The notes beneath the pieces were generated by a model. That model was not told the origin of the DNA. It did not search any database and saw only the letters and a list, made by a program, of their open reading frames with translations. From contig CP050293.1 of assembly GCA_014189435.1 (NCBI GenBank), forward strand, positions 2,485,001 to 2,549,000: DNA of 64,000 nt, in the 5' to 3' direction. Positions within the stretch are counted from its first letter, which is position 1; each line of letters starts with the position of its first letter. Shown here one piece after another: positions 52,754 through 63,752 of this stretch. Made by a program: the position numbers and the translations under genes. Source of the DNA: Mesorhizobium loti. Lineage in GTDB: Bacteria; Pseudomonadota; Alphaproteobacteria; Rhizobiales; Rhizobiaceae.

Positions 52754-53249
52754 AGTGGCTAAACGCCGAACACGCCTGTTGGTTCAACAGCCGATACCTA
52801 TTTGTTGGAGCAAGAATCGTGGCCGGCTGATCCATGCGCCGATTTAACTTGTCGTTCACCATACCACTTTAAGTTCTCAATATGCTGCGGCTGTGTTTTG
52901 CGTACCGCAGCGCCCCTGGCGGCAACAACGTAGATCGCGCGGGCGCGCCCGCTGGGACGCGCGAGGCGCTTCGGCGCTGTAGGAGAGCGGTCGGCGGAAA
53001 CGCGCGCTGGCCGGTCTCGCTCATCCCCTCCCGGCCACCAGGTGGCATATTAGCCACAGGTAATGTTAATCGGCAATCCGCCCTTGCGTCACTGGCTTAG
53101 GAGTCCCGTAATGGGTCACTGTGGCTGGCACCGCTATTGCATTGTCAGCAATGCCGAGGGAAATCTCCCCCCCGGCAATCGGGGGTTAAATGGGGGACCC
53201 CGCCGCTTCGCAAATGGAGCGGCGGGCTCTTTAGCGGGTGCGGGCAGCA
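52754..53249. other. non-coding stretch holding decayed module E
   Basis: At 53044-53067 a decayed version of the stress promoter occurs: GGCAT instead of GGAAC, then ATTAG..TAAT and GTT. A hairpin follows at 53198-53226 (CCCCGCCGCT pairing with AGCGGCGGG) close to the stem of module C. At 52977 a segment resembles the 3' end of the 49401 gene. No intact gene. Confidence 0.5.
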
Positions 53250-53504
53250 ATGTATTTTCCGCAATTTTTGGTGGGTATGTTCGCGACGTCATTCATCGTG
53301 GCGATCTGTGCCGGCATAGAAACCGGTTCCGTCTGGAAGGCGCTCGCTTGGATCGTCGTCACGCTGATTATTCTGCAAGTTGGATATTTCCTGCTGGCAC
53401 TAGGGCTTTTCTATAGGCGCTCGACGAAAAGCCCCGCCGCAAAACCGGAACCGGTCAGCCGTGTTCGTCGAGATGGCGGTGTTTCATCACGAGGCGGCCG
53501 ATAA
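53250..53504 (+). CDS. ExoX/SyrA-like membrane protein (exopolysaccharide repressor family)
   Basis: An 84-residue protein: YFPQFLVGMFATSFIVAICA, then SVWKALAWIVVTLIILQVGY and FLLALGLFYRR, two membrane helices and a basic, probably disordered tail. The pattern MY.P..LV.M and LLQVGYF is that of the SyrA/ExoX family, small membrane proteins that adjust exopolysaccharide production in rhizobia. It follows the decayed module E hairpin by about 25 bases, as other small genes follow modules C and D. Confidence 0.68.
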   Translation: MYFPQFLVGMFATSFIVAICAGIETGSVWKALAWIVVTLIILQVGYFLLALGLFYRRSTKSPAAKPEPVSRVRRDGGVSSRGGR

Positions 53505-53536
53505 ATTGTTCGGCAAGCCTGCCGCCACATACGTCG

Positions 53537-53830
53537 CTAGTGTAGTTCGGCTTGTGCAGATGGGAACGGCAGAACATTGGTGTCCTGGCTCCGCCGCGAG
53601 CGGCTTTCCATCTCGCGGTAGACGAGTAGGAGCATCAACATTTCGGCTGTTCCGGGAGGCGCTTTGGATGGAAGGTTTGCAGCTAGAGCTTTAAGCGTCA
53701 GGTCGTCCATTCTGCGAATGTGCGCCTTGGTCTCGTCTATGAGGTCGCCCAGCGCTGATAGCAATTCGGCTGACTTCTGCATTGGCTCTCCGGCGATCGG
53801 CTGTCGGGCCCAGTTAGCAAGAATATGCAA
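53537..53830 (-). CDS. hypothetical protein, 97 residues
   Basis: ANWARQPIAGEPMQKSAELL, SALGDLIDETKAHIRRMDDL and AEMLMLLLVYREMESRSRR form a helical soluble protein. No known family. The start may be internal (MQKSAELL). No strong ribosome-binding site. Confidence 0.5.
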   Translation of the reverse strand: MHILANWARQPIAGEPMQKSAELLSALGDLIDETKAHIRRMDDLTLKALAANLPSKAPPGTAEMLMLLLVYREMESRSRRSQDTNVLPFPSAQAELH

Positions 53831-53940
53831 ACACTTGGCGGGCCAGCTAGACGGACCTTGGTCCCGTTTTTGCGCGTCATAAGTCCTGTTGGGCGCAAGG
53901 GATCTCCTCTTTCAAATAAGCTCTGGGCTCAAGATTAGAA

Positions 53941-53972
53941 AAAAGCCCGGCGCGGGGGAGCTCCGGGCTTTT
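53941..53972. terminator. bidirectional terminator-like hairpin
   Basis: AAAAGCCCGG / CCGGGCTTTT, a 10-base stem with a 12-base loop; both arms provide the T-run, so it would work in both directions. No gene ends directly beside it. Confidence 0.7.
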
Positions 53973-54565
53973 CGTTGTAGGAGAGTGTCGCACTACTCAA
54001 AACTGGCCTGCGACACGTCAACATACATCAGCATTTATGAATATATCGTTGCCGAGAGAGTTCGGCTTCAAGATCGGCGGCGTGGTCGACAGCTTCAATC
54101 ATTCGATGCGAGTGCCACGCATGGCAGGCGGCGGCATGGTTCCGGCGATGCTGGCGGTTCTTTCGCTGCGAAAGGACAGGACGTTTCGCTAGCTTTGCCT
54201 TCCGCCGCAATTCTCGGGGATGAAGCGCTAGATGCCGTGAAAGTATTCAGCCAGTAGAAGCTTGAGCTTGAGCGCTCGCCAGCAATAAGGCACAACGAAA
54301 CGCAACGGCAAACTCTGCCGCCGCGCGCTGGTCGAGGCAGCAAAGGCTCTTGCGCAAGATCGTGTTATCGGGGTTCGCGCAGCATTGGGAGGGAAGCCGA
54401 CTTTCGATCGAAGGTGAAGGTGATAGCGGCCCGACAGTCTCTCGGGGGTGACCTACTGGCTGCCGGGCCTGACCGGCATTCTGTCACTGCCGGCTGGTGG
54501 CAATATTAGCAATTCCTTATAAATATGCTCGTGGTAATTTGGGAGGCGAGCAGGGGATAAGACCC
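53973..54565. other. non-coding stretch with decayed module F
   Basis: A frame at 54037-54192 (NISLPREFGFKIGGVVDSFN) and the next frame ending LALPSAAILGDEALDAVKVF may be two halves of one broken small gene. At 54399 the segment GCCGAC.TTCGATCGAAGGT repeats that of 52069. At about 54496-54525 GGCAATATTAG precedes a degraded CTTA, a decayed form of the module promoter, upstream of the MTDKP frame at 54566. Confidence 0.45.
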
Positions 54566-54731
54566 ATGACCGACAAGCCAGAGACCCCAACCTACGTTGT
54601 CAGCGTGTTCGAGGCGCCGCACTGGCCGCAGGGTGTTGACCACCGAGGATAAGGCCAAGGCGCTGGCCTGGGCGAGAGAGATCGGCGACAAGGTTCGGGT
54701 CGAGACGATCAGGCCGAAGGTGAAGAAATAA
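54566..54731 (+). pseudogene. MTDKP/SVF-APHW family small protein, frameshifted
   Basis: MTDKPETPTYVVSVFEAPHW in the first frame is followed, after one inserted C near 54628, by RRVLTTEDKAKALAWAREIG and DKVRVETIRPKVKK in the next frame, ending at 54731. Removing the base gives a complete 55-residue protein, so this is the best template for the family in this window. Confidence 0.7.
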
Positions 54732-54732
54732 A

Positions 54733-54760
54733 AATCCCGCCGACGAGCGTGCCGGCGGGG
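54733..54760 (-). terminator. intrinsic terminator for the Met-rich protein gene
   Basis: On the minus strand CCCGCCG-type stem (54759-54753 pairing with 54742-54736) is followed by GATTTTTATTT, a good T-run. It lies 24 bases after the stop of the gene at 54784. Confidence 0.75.
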
Positions 54761-54783
54761 CTTGGCTGTTATGGCGCAGCTTT

Positions 54784-55083
54784 TTACATCGCCATTTTTT
54801 CACATTCGGCCTGAGCCTTCTTTGTCGAAGTGTCGATCATGTAGGCTTTGCCCTTGGCGTCGGTCATCATCATCATGCAGTGCTTGATTGGCTTGGCCAT
54901 CTTCATCATTTCGGCGCTCATCTTTGCATCCGGCATCATCGTTCCCATGTGCCCATCGGGCATGATTGCCGTCACTTCTCCGCCCTTCATCAATGACATT
55001 TTGCCCATCGTGTCTTCGGCAAGAGCTTGCGAGGCGGAAAGACCGAGGAGGCCGATAATGGCAACGAGTTTGATCGATTGCAT
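54784..55083 (-). CDS. secreted methionine-rich protein, 99 residues
   Basis: Signal peptide (MQSIKLVAIIGLLGLSASQA to LAED) followed by a mature part very rich in Met, Lys and Asp: MGKMSLMKGGEVTAIMPDGH, MGTMMPDAKMSAEMMKMAKP and IKHCMMMMTD, with a second cysteine in AQAECEKMAM. Met/His/Cys-rich periplasmic proteins often bind copper(I) or scavenge oxidants; neither is shown here. No known domain. No EcfG-type promoter. Confidence 0.7.
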   Translation of the reverse strand: MQSIKLVAIIGLLGLSASQALAEDTMGKMSLMKGGEVTAIMPDGHMGTMMPDAKMSAEMMKMAKPIKHCMMMMTDAKGKAYMIDTSTKKAQAECEKMAM

Positions 55084-55225
55084 TTACTTTACTCCCATTT
55101 GGTAGGGGCATGGTTACCCCCTTCGGGGTTCGCAAATGCAAGCCGGAACGTTACTCCGAACACGAACACGTGATCCGCCATTCGCGCAGTAGAGAGCCCA
55201 TTCCAACTACAAATTTGGGGAGGCA

Positions 55226-55276
55226 GGGCTTGCCCTCCGAAGGCCGAGGTCACAGGTTCGAATCTTGTCGGGTGCG
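55226..55276 (+). pseudogene. 3' half of a tRNA gene, probably tRNA-Arg(CCG)
   Basis: The sequence around 55250-55276 (AGGTCACAGGTTCGAATC then TTGTCGGGTGCG) is that of a tRNA T-arm and acceptor end. Before it, GCC-CTCCGAA-GGC looks like an anticodon arm with anticodon CCG. The D-arm and 5' acceptor strand are missing and no CCA is encoded. Islands integrating into tRNA genes typically leave such 3' fragments as attachment-site scars. Confidence 0.5.
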
Positions 55277-55311
55277 TATTGGGCGGCGCTTAGCACCACC
55301 GAGGAGATCGA

Positions 55312-55548
55312 ATGTCGAGCCCAGCGAGTCGCAGGATGAGCCGGACACCGAGCCGAGACAACGCCTTCGAACGATCGGTTCGCTCACTCCTCTTCGCAGG
55401 CGGTTTGAGACATCGAGTTCACTTTTCGCTTCCTGGGATGCCGCGCAGAACGTGCGACGTCGCATTTCCCAAGAGAAGGATCGCCATCTTTCTCGACGGA
55501 TGTTTCTGGCATGGCTGTCCTGTCCATGGCTCGCAGGCCAAGACCGCC
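55312..55548 (+). pseudogene. very-short-patch-repair endonuclease (Vsr), truncated
   Basis: The N-terminal Vsr features are present: MSRTPSRDNAFERSVRSLLF, GLRHRVHFSLPGMPRRTCDV with the catalytic aspartate, and IAIFLDGCFWHGCPVHGSQA. Beyond KTAWLR the sequence is lost, and the frame then runs antisense to thiD. Vsr repairs T:G mismatches at cytosine-methylation sites and normally accompanies a methyltransferase, which is absent. Confidence 0.72.
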
Positions 55549-55759
55549 TGGCTACGATTGTTCTCTACCGCGGAACGTCCGATCTGCGCCGGAGAACTAA
55601 CCCGCCCCAGGAACCTCCCCATGACGGCTCATCATCGTTCGCGTCCATCCGACAGCGTCCCGCGCGAGCGCATGATCGAAGACGCGAGCGGGCGCGGCGA
55701 TGTCGTCGGACCTTTCCCAACGACAACACGGACTGCGGCTGGGCCTGGATGCAGAAAAG

Positions 55760-56527
55760 CTACGGCCATTCGGTCGAGATCTTTTGAAGCTTCTCGAACA
55801 CAAACAGCTTGCCTTTGTGCACGCTGTCTTCGAATGAGCTCGCTTTCGCCAGATGCGCCGCAATCGCGCTGGCCAGCATGCATCCCGTCCCGCGCATCGA
55901 AACGGCAAGGCGCGGTGTGTCGAAGCGGATTGGTTCTTGATCGGAGCCCAAAAGAATGTCGGCCGATCGAGGTCCCGCAGCGTGGCCGCCCTTGATCAGC
56001 AAGGCCTGCGCTGCACCGGCTAGCAATTCCTTGCCCTGCCTGACCGCGCCGTCCTCATCGGCCGCCAGTTCTGAGCCAACAAGGAGCGCCAGCTCGATGA
56101 GATTGGGTGTGACGACACGGCAAAGCGGCATCAGATCACGTTTCATCGCGGCGATGGCGCCTGCTTCCAGCAGCGGCCGGCCTGACGTGGAGGCCAGTAC
56201 CGGGTCGAGTACTGCCGGCACCTGCGCATTTTCGCGCAGCACGGCGGCAACGGCAACGATGATCTCAGCCGTTGCGAGCATGCCGATCTTGACGGCCGCC
56301 ACCTTGTTGGCTTGCAGCGCCGCGCGCATTTGATCGGCCACCAGACTGGGTTGCAAAGGATGGATTTCCATCACGGCTTCGTGCGTCTGCACCGTCAGCG
56401 CGGTGACAGCAAGGCAGGTACGCACGCCAATTGAAGAGATCGTCTCGATATCGCGTGCAATTCCGGCACCCCCGCTGGAGTCCGATCCACCGACCACAAG
56501 CACGTGCGGTTCCCGCCTCAGCGCCAT
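55760..56527 (-). CDS. thiD: hydroxymethylpyrimidine (phosphate) kinase
   Basis: A 255-residue ribokinase-fold enzyme: LVVGGSDSSGGAGIARDIET, PAVLDPVLASTSGRPLLE, VTPNLIELALLVG, ALLIKGGHAAGPRSADILL and SMRGTGCMLASAIAAHL with the catalytic region. It phosphorylates HMP and HMP-P to HMP-PP, the pyrimidine precursor of thiamine. It is the last gene of the operon; its start overlaps thiE by ten bases. MALRREPHV at 56527 is preferred to upstream starts that lie antisense to nothing useful. Confidence 0.92.
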   Translation of the reverse strand: MALRREPHVLVVGGSDSSGGAGIARDIETISSIGVRTCLAVTALTVQTHEAVMEIHPLQPSLVADQMRAALQANKVAAVKIGMLATAEIIVAVAAVLRENAQVPAVLDPVLASTSGRPLLEAGAIAAMKRDLMPLCRVVTPNLIELALLVGSELAADEDGAVRQGKELLAGAAQALLIKGGHAAGPRSADILLGSDQEPIRFDTPRLAVSMRGTGCMLASAIAAHLAKASSFEDSVHKGKLFVFEKLQKISTEWP

Positions 56528-57123
56528 TGGTCTGTCTTTTCGATCCATTCTCGCGTGCGCGCTTCGGGGTCGTCGTTCAGGGTGATGTCGGTCACCACTG
56601 CCGCGCTGTCCGCGCCAGCGGCAAAGACGCCATCGAGCCGTTCTGGGTTGAGGCCGCCAATGGCGACCAATGGAATCGGAGCTACGCGTGTCCGCCATTC
56701 GGCGATCCGTTCGAGCCCTTGCGGCGCCCATTTCATCTTCTTCAGGATGGTCGGGTAGATCGGACCAAGCGCGATGTAGTCGGGCTCGGCGGCCATCGCT
56801 GTTTCCAGTTCGACATGATCATGCGTGCTCAATCCGAGCCTCACGCCGGCTGCCCGTATCCGCGAGAGGTCGGCAGTTTGCAGATCCTCCTGGCCGAGAT
56901 GTACGAAGTCGCAGCCTTCCTCGACTGCCAGGCGCCAGTGGTCGTTGACGATGAGCTGGCAGCGGTGCTGGGTGCACAAAGCCTTCGCCTTGCGGATCTC
57001 CGCGCGCAACCCGGCCTCACCCATGGTCTTGATGCGAAGCTGAACTAGCTTCACGTCGACCGGCACCAGCCGCTCGATCCAGGCAGCGCTGTCGACGATC
57101 AGGTAGAAGGGATCGAGCTTCAT
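56518..57123 (-). CDS. thiE: thiamine phosphate synthase
   Basis: A 201-residue TIM-barrel protein: [48 protein letters not shown] with [29 protein letters not shown] and [40 protein letters not shown]. It joins HMP-PP to thiazole phosphate. Overlaps thiD by ten bases and thiG by four, indicating coupled translation. Confidence 0.92.
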   Translation of the reverse strand: MKLDPFYLIVDSAAWIERLVPVDVKLVQLRIKTMGEAGLRAEIRKAKALCTQHRCQLIVNDHWRLAVEEGCDFVHLGQEDLQTADLSRIRAAGVRLGLSTHDHVELETAMAAEPDYIALGPIYPTILKKMKWAPQGLERIAEWRTRVAPIPLVAIGGLNPERLDGVFAAGADSAAVVTDITLNDDPEARTREWIEKTDQWR

Positions 57124-57893
57124 GAGAAAACCGCCCTGCCGATCGTCGGGGTCGATGGCACGGCGACGTCGCGCGGTTCGAGCATTCCCGAGCAAAAAGC
57201 CTCACGACCGGCTTCGACCGCCTTGCCGAACGCATGCGCCATGCCGACCGGATCAGCCGCCCTGGCGACCGCAGTGTTCAGGAGCACGGCGTCAAAGCCG
57301 AGTTCCATGACGGTTGCCGCGTGCGACGGTCGCCCGAGCCCCGCATCCACAATCAGCGGGACGCCAGGGAAATGTCCGCGCATCGAGCGCAGCGACATAA
57401 TGTTGATCGGCCCGAGGGCGGAACCGATCGGTGCGCACCACGGCATCAGGACCTTGCAGCCCGCCTCCAGCAGCCGCTCGGCGACAACAAGGTCATCGGT
57501 GGTATAGGGAAATACCGCAAAACCGTCTTCACACAAGATGCGGGCGGCTTCGACCAGGCCGAACACGTCCGGCTGCAGCGTGTCGTGGTTGCCGATCACT
57601 TCGAGTTTGATCCAGGTCGTACCGAAGACTTCGCGCGCCATTTTCGCAGTCGTGACCGCTTCCTTGACGGAGTGGCAGCCGGCAGTGTTGGGCAGGATTC
57701 TGACGCCCAGCGAGCGGATCAACGACCAGAATTTTTCGCCGGCCCTGCCGCCTGCCATCTCACGGCGCAACGAGACGGTCACCACCGAGGCGCCCGAAGC
57801 CTTGACGGCATCGGCAAGGATTGCCGGAGAAGGATATTGAGCCGTGCCAAGAAGCAGGCGGGAAGAAAGGTTTGTTCCTAGAAGATCGAACAT
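57120..57893 (-). CDS. thiG: thiazole synthase
   Basis: A 257-residue TIM-barrel: [40 protein letters not shown], the Schiff-base lysine in [35 protein letters not shown] and [20 protein letters not shown]. It builds the thiazole ring from dehydroglycine, 1-deoxyxylulose phosphate and the ThiS thiocarboxylate. Three bases separate it from thiS. Confidence 0.93.
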   Translation of the reverse strand: MFDLLGTNLSSRLLLGTAQYPSPAILADAVKASGASVVTVSLRREMAGGRAGEKFWSLIRSLGVRILPNTAGCHSVKEAVTTAKMAREVFGTTWIKLEVIGNHDTLQPDVFGLVEAARILCEDGFAVFPYTTDDLVVAERLLEAGCKVLMPWCAPIGSALGPINIMSLRSMRGHFPGVPLIVDAGLGRPSHAATVMELGFDAVLLNTAVARAADPVGMAHAFGKAVEAGREAFCSGMLEPRDVAVPSTPTIGRAVFS

Positions 57894-58062
57894 GATCTAG
57901 CCTCCTTGCATGGGCGAGAGGATTTCGATCCGGTCGCCTTCGCTCAACTGGAATTCCGCCCGGTTGGCTTTGTGCACGAGGTCGCTGTTGACGGCCGTTG
58001 CTAGCCAATCGCCCTCGTAGTCGAGCACTGCAAGCAGGTCCGCCAGCGTGGTGGCGGCAATC

Positions 58063-61110
<3,048 letters not shown>

Positions 61111-61224
61111 GAATGCGTCGAATACAATTGGCCGGCGCTATTTTGTCAAGCGCATTCGAGCCACGGGGGTGGTCGACGGCCAATCAGACCGGGCAGAAAA
61201 GCTCGCGCATACGTCGGGAACAAG

Positions 61225-61677
61225 TCACGCCCCGGAGACCAGGGCAGGAATGGCCAAACACGCATTCGCCTCGTCAAGGATGGAGAAGCTGTATCGGCCG
61301 TGCGCGTCAAGATCGACCGAGTAGCTCAAGCGGTCGCGTATGTGGTTCTCCTTGTCGAACGTGACGATCCGCGGCTTCAGGGAAGTGATTTGCGCTTCGT
61401 CCAGATAGATGGAGTTGCAGACGATGATCTGGTCGCCGGGCTGGCAGGTGCGAGCGGCCGCTCCGTTGAGGATGCAGCATCGCGAGCCACGCTCGCCGAG
61501 AATGACATAGGTCGAAATCCGCGCCCCGGAATTCTTGTTCCATATCTCCACGAATTCCATCGGCAGCATGCCGGCTGCCTCGCAGTGGTCAGGGTCGAGC
61601 GTTATCGAACCATGGTAGTTGAGGTTCGCTTCGGTGACGTGGATGCCGTGCAGCTTGCCGGCGACCATTTTTCGCAT
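61225..61677 (-). CDS. panD: aspartate 1-decarboxylase
   Basis: A 150-residue pyruvoyl enzyme: MVAGKLHGIHVTEANLNYHG, then the self-cleavage Gly-Ser in YHGSITLDPDHCEAAGM, EIWNKNSGARISTYVILGER and GSRCCILNGAAARTCQPGDQ. Cleavage would create the pyruvoyl group on Ser. It makes beta-alanine for pantothenate and coenzyme A. It lies 58 bases after a truncated fabH on the same strand, an unusual setting away from panB/panC. Confidence 0.9.
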   Translation of the reverse strand: MRKMVAGKLHGIHVTEANLNYHGSITLDPDHCEAAGMLPMEFVEIWNKNSGARISTYVILGERGSRCCILNGAAARTCQPGDQIIVCNSIYLDEAQITSLKPRIVTFDKENHIRDRLSYSVDLDAHGRYSFSILDEANACLAIPALVSGA

Positions 61678-61735
61678 TGGTCTGTTGCCCTATCCATCAT
61701 TGCATGACCAGTCCTGCTCGCAGCTGGTTGCCCGG

Positions 61736-62173
61736 CTAAATTCCGACGACGAGCGCACCGCCGCTGAGACCCGCACCTGCCGCCGCCAGCAGGATTTTCT
61801 CGCCCTGCCGAAACGGCTCCGATTGATTGGCAAGCGACAGGGAGAGCGGGATCGTCGCTGCGGAAGAGTTGCCGTAGTCGGCGATCGTCTTGACGATTGC
61901 TTGATCCGCTATGCCGAGGTTTCTCCCGACCGCATCGAAAATGCGGGCATTGGCCTGATGCGGCACGAACCGGCCGACATCCTCTGGTCGCACTCCGGCA
62001 GCGGCGAGTGCGCTTGTCGAGCAATCGGTCATCATCTCGACAGCCTTGGCGAACACTTCGCGTCCGTCGGTCATCGTCATTCGGGTTTGCCCGAGATCCA
62101 GGCCACTTTGGAACGGGATGTTGCTTCCGCCCGCCGGGATCTGGCTGCGTTGCATGAGGGATGGTGCGGTCAT
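61736..62173 (-). pseudogene. 3-oxoacyl-ACP synthase III (FabH-like), C-terminal domain only
   Basis: A 145-residue frame that corresponds to the C-terminal thiolase-like half of Fab[41 protein letters not shown] with the catalytic histidine, and [20 protein letters not shown] with the catalytic asparagine. The N-terminal half with the acyl-accepting cysteine is missing, so it cannot condense acyl groups alone. It begins at an apparently intact ATG ([17 protein letters not shown]), which is also present in the duplicate at 5542. It may be expressed with panD. Confidence 0.7.
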
Positions 62174-62322
62174 GATTATCCAAGGTCCTTTTCGAAAGCG
62201 GCGGCAAGGTCTGCTGGGCTGAGCTGCACCATCTGTTGCGTCGAACTCTGCAGGGCGATTGCCGGCAGGTGAATGAACGCGCCGACGCGTCGCCAGGCAA
62301 GCCTGGAAAATTTGGCACTCCT
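62144..62322 (-). repeat. duplicated 180-bp segment (fabH start plus upstream region), second copy
   Basis: Nearly identical to 5542-5721. Includes the start of the fabH-like frame and the preceding [18 protein letters not shown] stretch that ends with TAA five bases before the fabH ATG. Here it runs on into the complete CIRCE element. Confidence 0.8.
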
Positions 62323-62338
62323 ATCATTCGAGTGCCAA
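62312..62338. promoter_or_regulatory. CIRCE element (HrcA operator)
   Basis: TTGGCACTC-N9-GAGTGCCAA, the exact CIRCE layout (standard TTAGCACTC-N9-GAGTGCTAA, one symmetrical change per arm). It lies 57 bases upstream of a truncated groES. HrcA would repress transcription from here until heat shock. Confidence 0.88.
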
Positions 62339-62343
62339 AGGGG

Positions 62344-63321
62344 CTATGTTAAGTGTTGCAGTCGCTCTATGTGCGGCGGCAGAAAGAACCCCCAATGAAA
62401 TTCCGACCACTCCACGACCGCGTCGTCATTCGGCGCGCGGACGGCGATACCAAATCCAAGGGCGGAATCATCATTCCCGACACCGCCAAGGAAAAGCCCC
62501 AGGAAGGCGAAGTGATCGCCGTCGGCTGCAACAGAGAGAGTTCCGCCGGCGAACTCACCGATACTCCTGTATAGGACATAGCCCGCAACACCAAAGATCA
62601 GTGCGGCAAAAATCCGGTTGAGCGCATTCCTGTAGGACGCCAGGCGTGTCTCCGCCACCATGCCGATCAGGCCGCCGCCAATACCGCCGATGATGAATTC
62701 GGCAGCCAGCTGCCAATCGACCATTCCTGACTGGGCGTAGTTGAAGGTGGTCGCGAGGCCGAAGGCCGCGACAGCGAGCAGGGACGTGCCGATGGCATTG
62801 ATCGTCGGCATTCCGGTGGCCAGGATCAGTCCGGGGACGATGAGGAAGCCGCCGCCCATGCCGAAGAAGCCGGAGGTGGCGCCGGCGACAATGGCGACCG
62901 CGGCTGTCATGGCACACATTTTGGCATCGACAGGCCGGATTGCCGACGAGGTGCTGCGCCGCGGACGGACCATCAATCCGCCAACCACCATCGTGAGCAG
63001 CCCGAAGAAGAAAAGCAGATGCGTGCCGTCGATCGATTTTCCCAAAGTCGATCCCGCCAGGGCACCCACGGAGCCCAATGCCGCGAAGACAAGCGCACAA
63101 CGCCACCAGACGTGGCCCTTCAGGGCGTGGCCTGCGAGGTTCGCAAATGCGTTGGCGGCCACTGCAAGCGCGCCTGTGCCGATGGCGAGGTGCGGCTGGG
63201 CGACGCCGACAACATAGAGCAGGAGCGGCGTGGCAAGGATCGATCCGCCGCCGCCGACCAGACCAAGAGTGAAACCGACGAGACCGCCAGAGCCGACGGC
63301 GGCAAACAAGGTATCGGTCAT
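62344..63321 (-). CDS. sulfite exporter TauE/SafE (TSUP) family protein, 3' end replaced
   Basis: A 325-residue frame with about eight helices: [60 protein letters not shown] and [20 protein letters not shown]. Members export sulfite or other organosulfur anions. After GEFAGG the last 65 residues are read antisense through groES and upstream ([20 protein letters not shown]), so the native end was lost by the same junction. It may still function because the core is intact. It overlaps the YeeE gene by four bases. Confidence 0.82.
   Translation of the reverse strand: MTDTLFAAVGSGGLVGFTLGLVGGGGSILATPLLLYVVGVAQPHLAIGTGALAVAANAFANLAGHALKGHVWWRCALVFAALGSVGALAGSTLGKSIDGTHLLFFFGLLTMVVGGLMVRPRRSTSSAIRPVDAKMCAMTAAVAIVAGATSGFFGMGGGFLIVPGLILATGMPTINAIGTSLLAVAAFGLATTFNYAQSGMVDWQLAAEFIIGGIGGGLIGMVAETRLASYRNALNRIFAALIFGVAGYVLYRSIGEFAGGTLSVAADGDHFAFLGLFLGGVGNDDSALGFGIAVRAPNDDAVVEWSEFHWGFFLPPHIERLQHLT
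62395..62574 (+). pseudogene. groES: groES, first 44 codons only
   Basis: [20 protein letters not shown], then [20 protein letters not shown], is the start of GroES. After EVIAVG the normal sequence (GPGARDESGK) is replaced by [15 protein letters not shown] and a stop: the strand has entered the antisense of the TSUP gene. The lid and C-terminal half are missing and no groEL follows, so the chaperonin is non-functional. Confidence 0.88.
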
Positions 63322-63752
63322 GATGTTCTCCCGGCAAGGAAGCGGTCATGGGCGACCATCCCCGCCAGCATAAAGGCTACGAAGACCAGCGTTGGCGTCA
63401 GCCCAAGCGACAACGAAGCCATCGCCGGGCCAGGGCAAAACCCACCCAGGCCCCATCCAAGGCCGAAGATCGCCGAGCCGATGACCAGAGGGGCGTCAAT
63501 CCGCGAGTTCATTGGCAAATGGAAGCGATCCGCCAGCAGCGGTCGCGACATTCGCCGGATCCAGGCCATGCCTCCCATTGCAACGGCCACGGCGCCGCCC
63601 AGCACGAATGCCAGACTCGGATCCCACGTGCCAAAAACGTCGAGAAAGCCCTGAACCCGGACAGGATCAAGCATCCCCGACAGTGCCAGACCCAGGCCAA
63701 AGATGGTGCCCACGACCAAAGCGGCCAGAACCTGTAGTTGTTCGTGTTTCAC
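63318..63752 (-). CDS. YeeE/YedE-type sulfur transport membrane protein, C-terminal half unit
   Basis: A 144-residue four-helix protein (DUF6691 type): [40 protein letters not shown] and [20 protein letters not shown], with the conserved cysteine in GGFCPGPA. It forms half of a thiosulfate-like transporter, the other half being the next gene. GTG start at 63752 overlaps the upstream stop (GTGA). Confidence 0.83.
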   Translation of the reverse strand: MKHEQLQVLAALVVGTIFGLGLALSGMLDPVRVQGFLDVFGTWDPSLAFVLGGAVAVAMGGMAWIRRMSRPLLADRFHLPMNSRIDAPLVIGSAIFGLGWGLGGFCPGPAMASLSLGLTPTLVFVAFMLAGMVAHDRFLAGRTS

